Shown here in pieces: positions 5,168-5,175 of a stretch of DNA of 5,175 bases. The stretch comes from Verrucomicrobiota bacterium (GTDB lineage: Bacteria; Verrucomicrobiota; Verrucomicrobiia; Chthoniobacterales; UBA10450): NCBI GenBank assembly GCA_003219335.1, contig QHOF01000175.1, forward strand, positions 1 through 5,175. Direction: 5' to 3'. Numbering within the stretch: position 1 is the stretch's first letter; each line of letters opens with the position of its first letter. The notes beneath the pieces are model-generated. The model saw nothing but the letters and a program-made list of their open reading frames with translations. It did no database searches and had not been told where the DNA came from. The translations under genes were made by a program, and so were the position numbers.

Positions 5168-5175
5168 ATGGCTAA
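5168..5175 (+). CDS. Start of a gene running off the right edge
   Basis: ATG at 5168 is preceded by AAAGGA (5152-5157) with a ten-base gap, a good ribosome binding site. Only ATG GCT AA is visible, giving Met-Ala and then Lys or Asn. That is far too little to name the product. The long structured stretch before it would suit a gene under leader control, such as a cold-shock or ribosomal protein, but this is only a guess. Confidence 0.45.

Overview
The window is about 5.2 kb of roughly 54% GC bacterial chromosome. It carries ordinary housekeeping and cell-envelope genes, with two unusual palindromic repeat elements between them. The best guess for the source is a soil Verrucomicrobia-type bacterium (Chthoniobacterales / Udaeobacter-like). 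That is inference from the style of the GTAGCG...CGCTAC palindromes, the Prc-type protease with its C-terminal domain, and the frequent absence of Shine-Dalgarno sequences; no marker in the window proves it. I see no rRNA, tRNA, CRISPR array, transposase or phage gene.

Layout, left to right. (1) Bases 1-91, minus strand: the first 30 codons of a metallo-beta-lactamase-fold protein that runs off the left edge. (2) Bases 92-252: a divergent intergenic region. (3) Bases 253-2454, plus: a full-length exported tail-specific protease (Prc/Tsp, peptidase S41A), followed by a GC hairpin and an 83-bp palindromic repeat (element A, 2511-2593). (4) Bases 2614-3219, minus: an exported YkuD-type L,D-transpeptidase with a GTG start inside a 24-bp palindrome. 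(5) Bases 3255-3401: a second, 147-bp palindromic repeat (element B). (6) Bases 3410-4213, minus: full-length thymidylate synthase thyA. (7) Bases 4214-4353: a divergent promoter region. (8) Bases 4354-4872, plus: a small exported protein with an allene-oxide-cyclase/dirigent-like barrel, preceded by a strong Shine-Dalgarno sequence. (9) Bases 4901-4981: a candidate 26-codon cysteine-rich small ORF. (10) Bases 4982-5167: a hairpin-rich non-coding stretch leading to an AAAGGA ribosome binding site and the first bases of another gene at 5168.

How the genes relate. The protease and the L,D-transpeptidase converge on element A and both act in the cell envelope. In E. coli, Prc controls peptidoglycan hydrolase levels and YkuD enzymes make 3-3 crosslinks, so a functional link is conceivable but unproven. 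thyA and the L,D-transpeptidase lie in the same direction, separated by element B, so they are probably not a tight operon. The two elements share one architecture (outer GTAGCG/CGCTAC ends, an inner hairpin with a TCT loop on the left, an inner hairpin with an AGGA or AAGA loop on the right) although their stem sequences differ. This pair, and the cysteine-rich small ORF, are the least ordinary things here.
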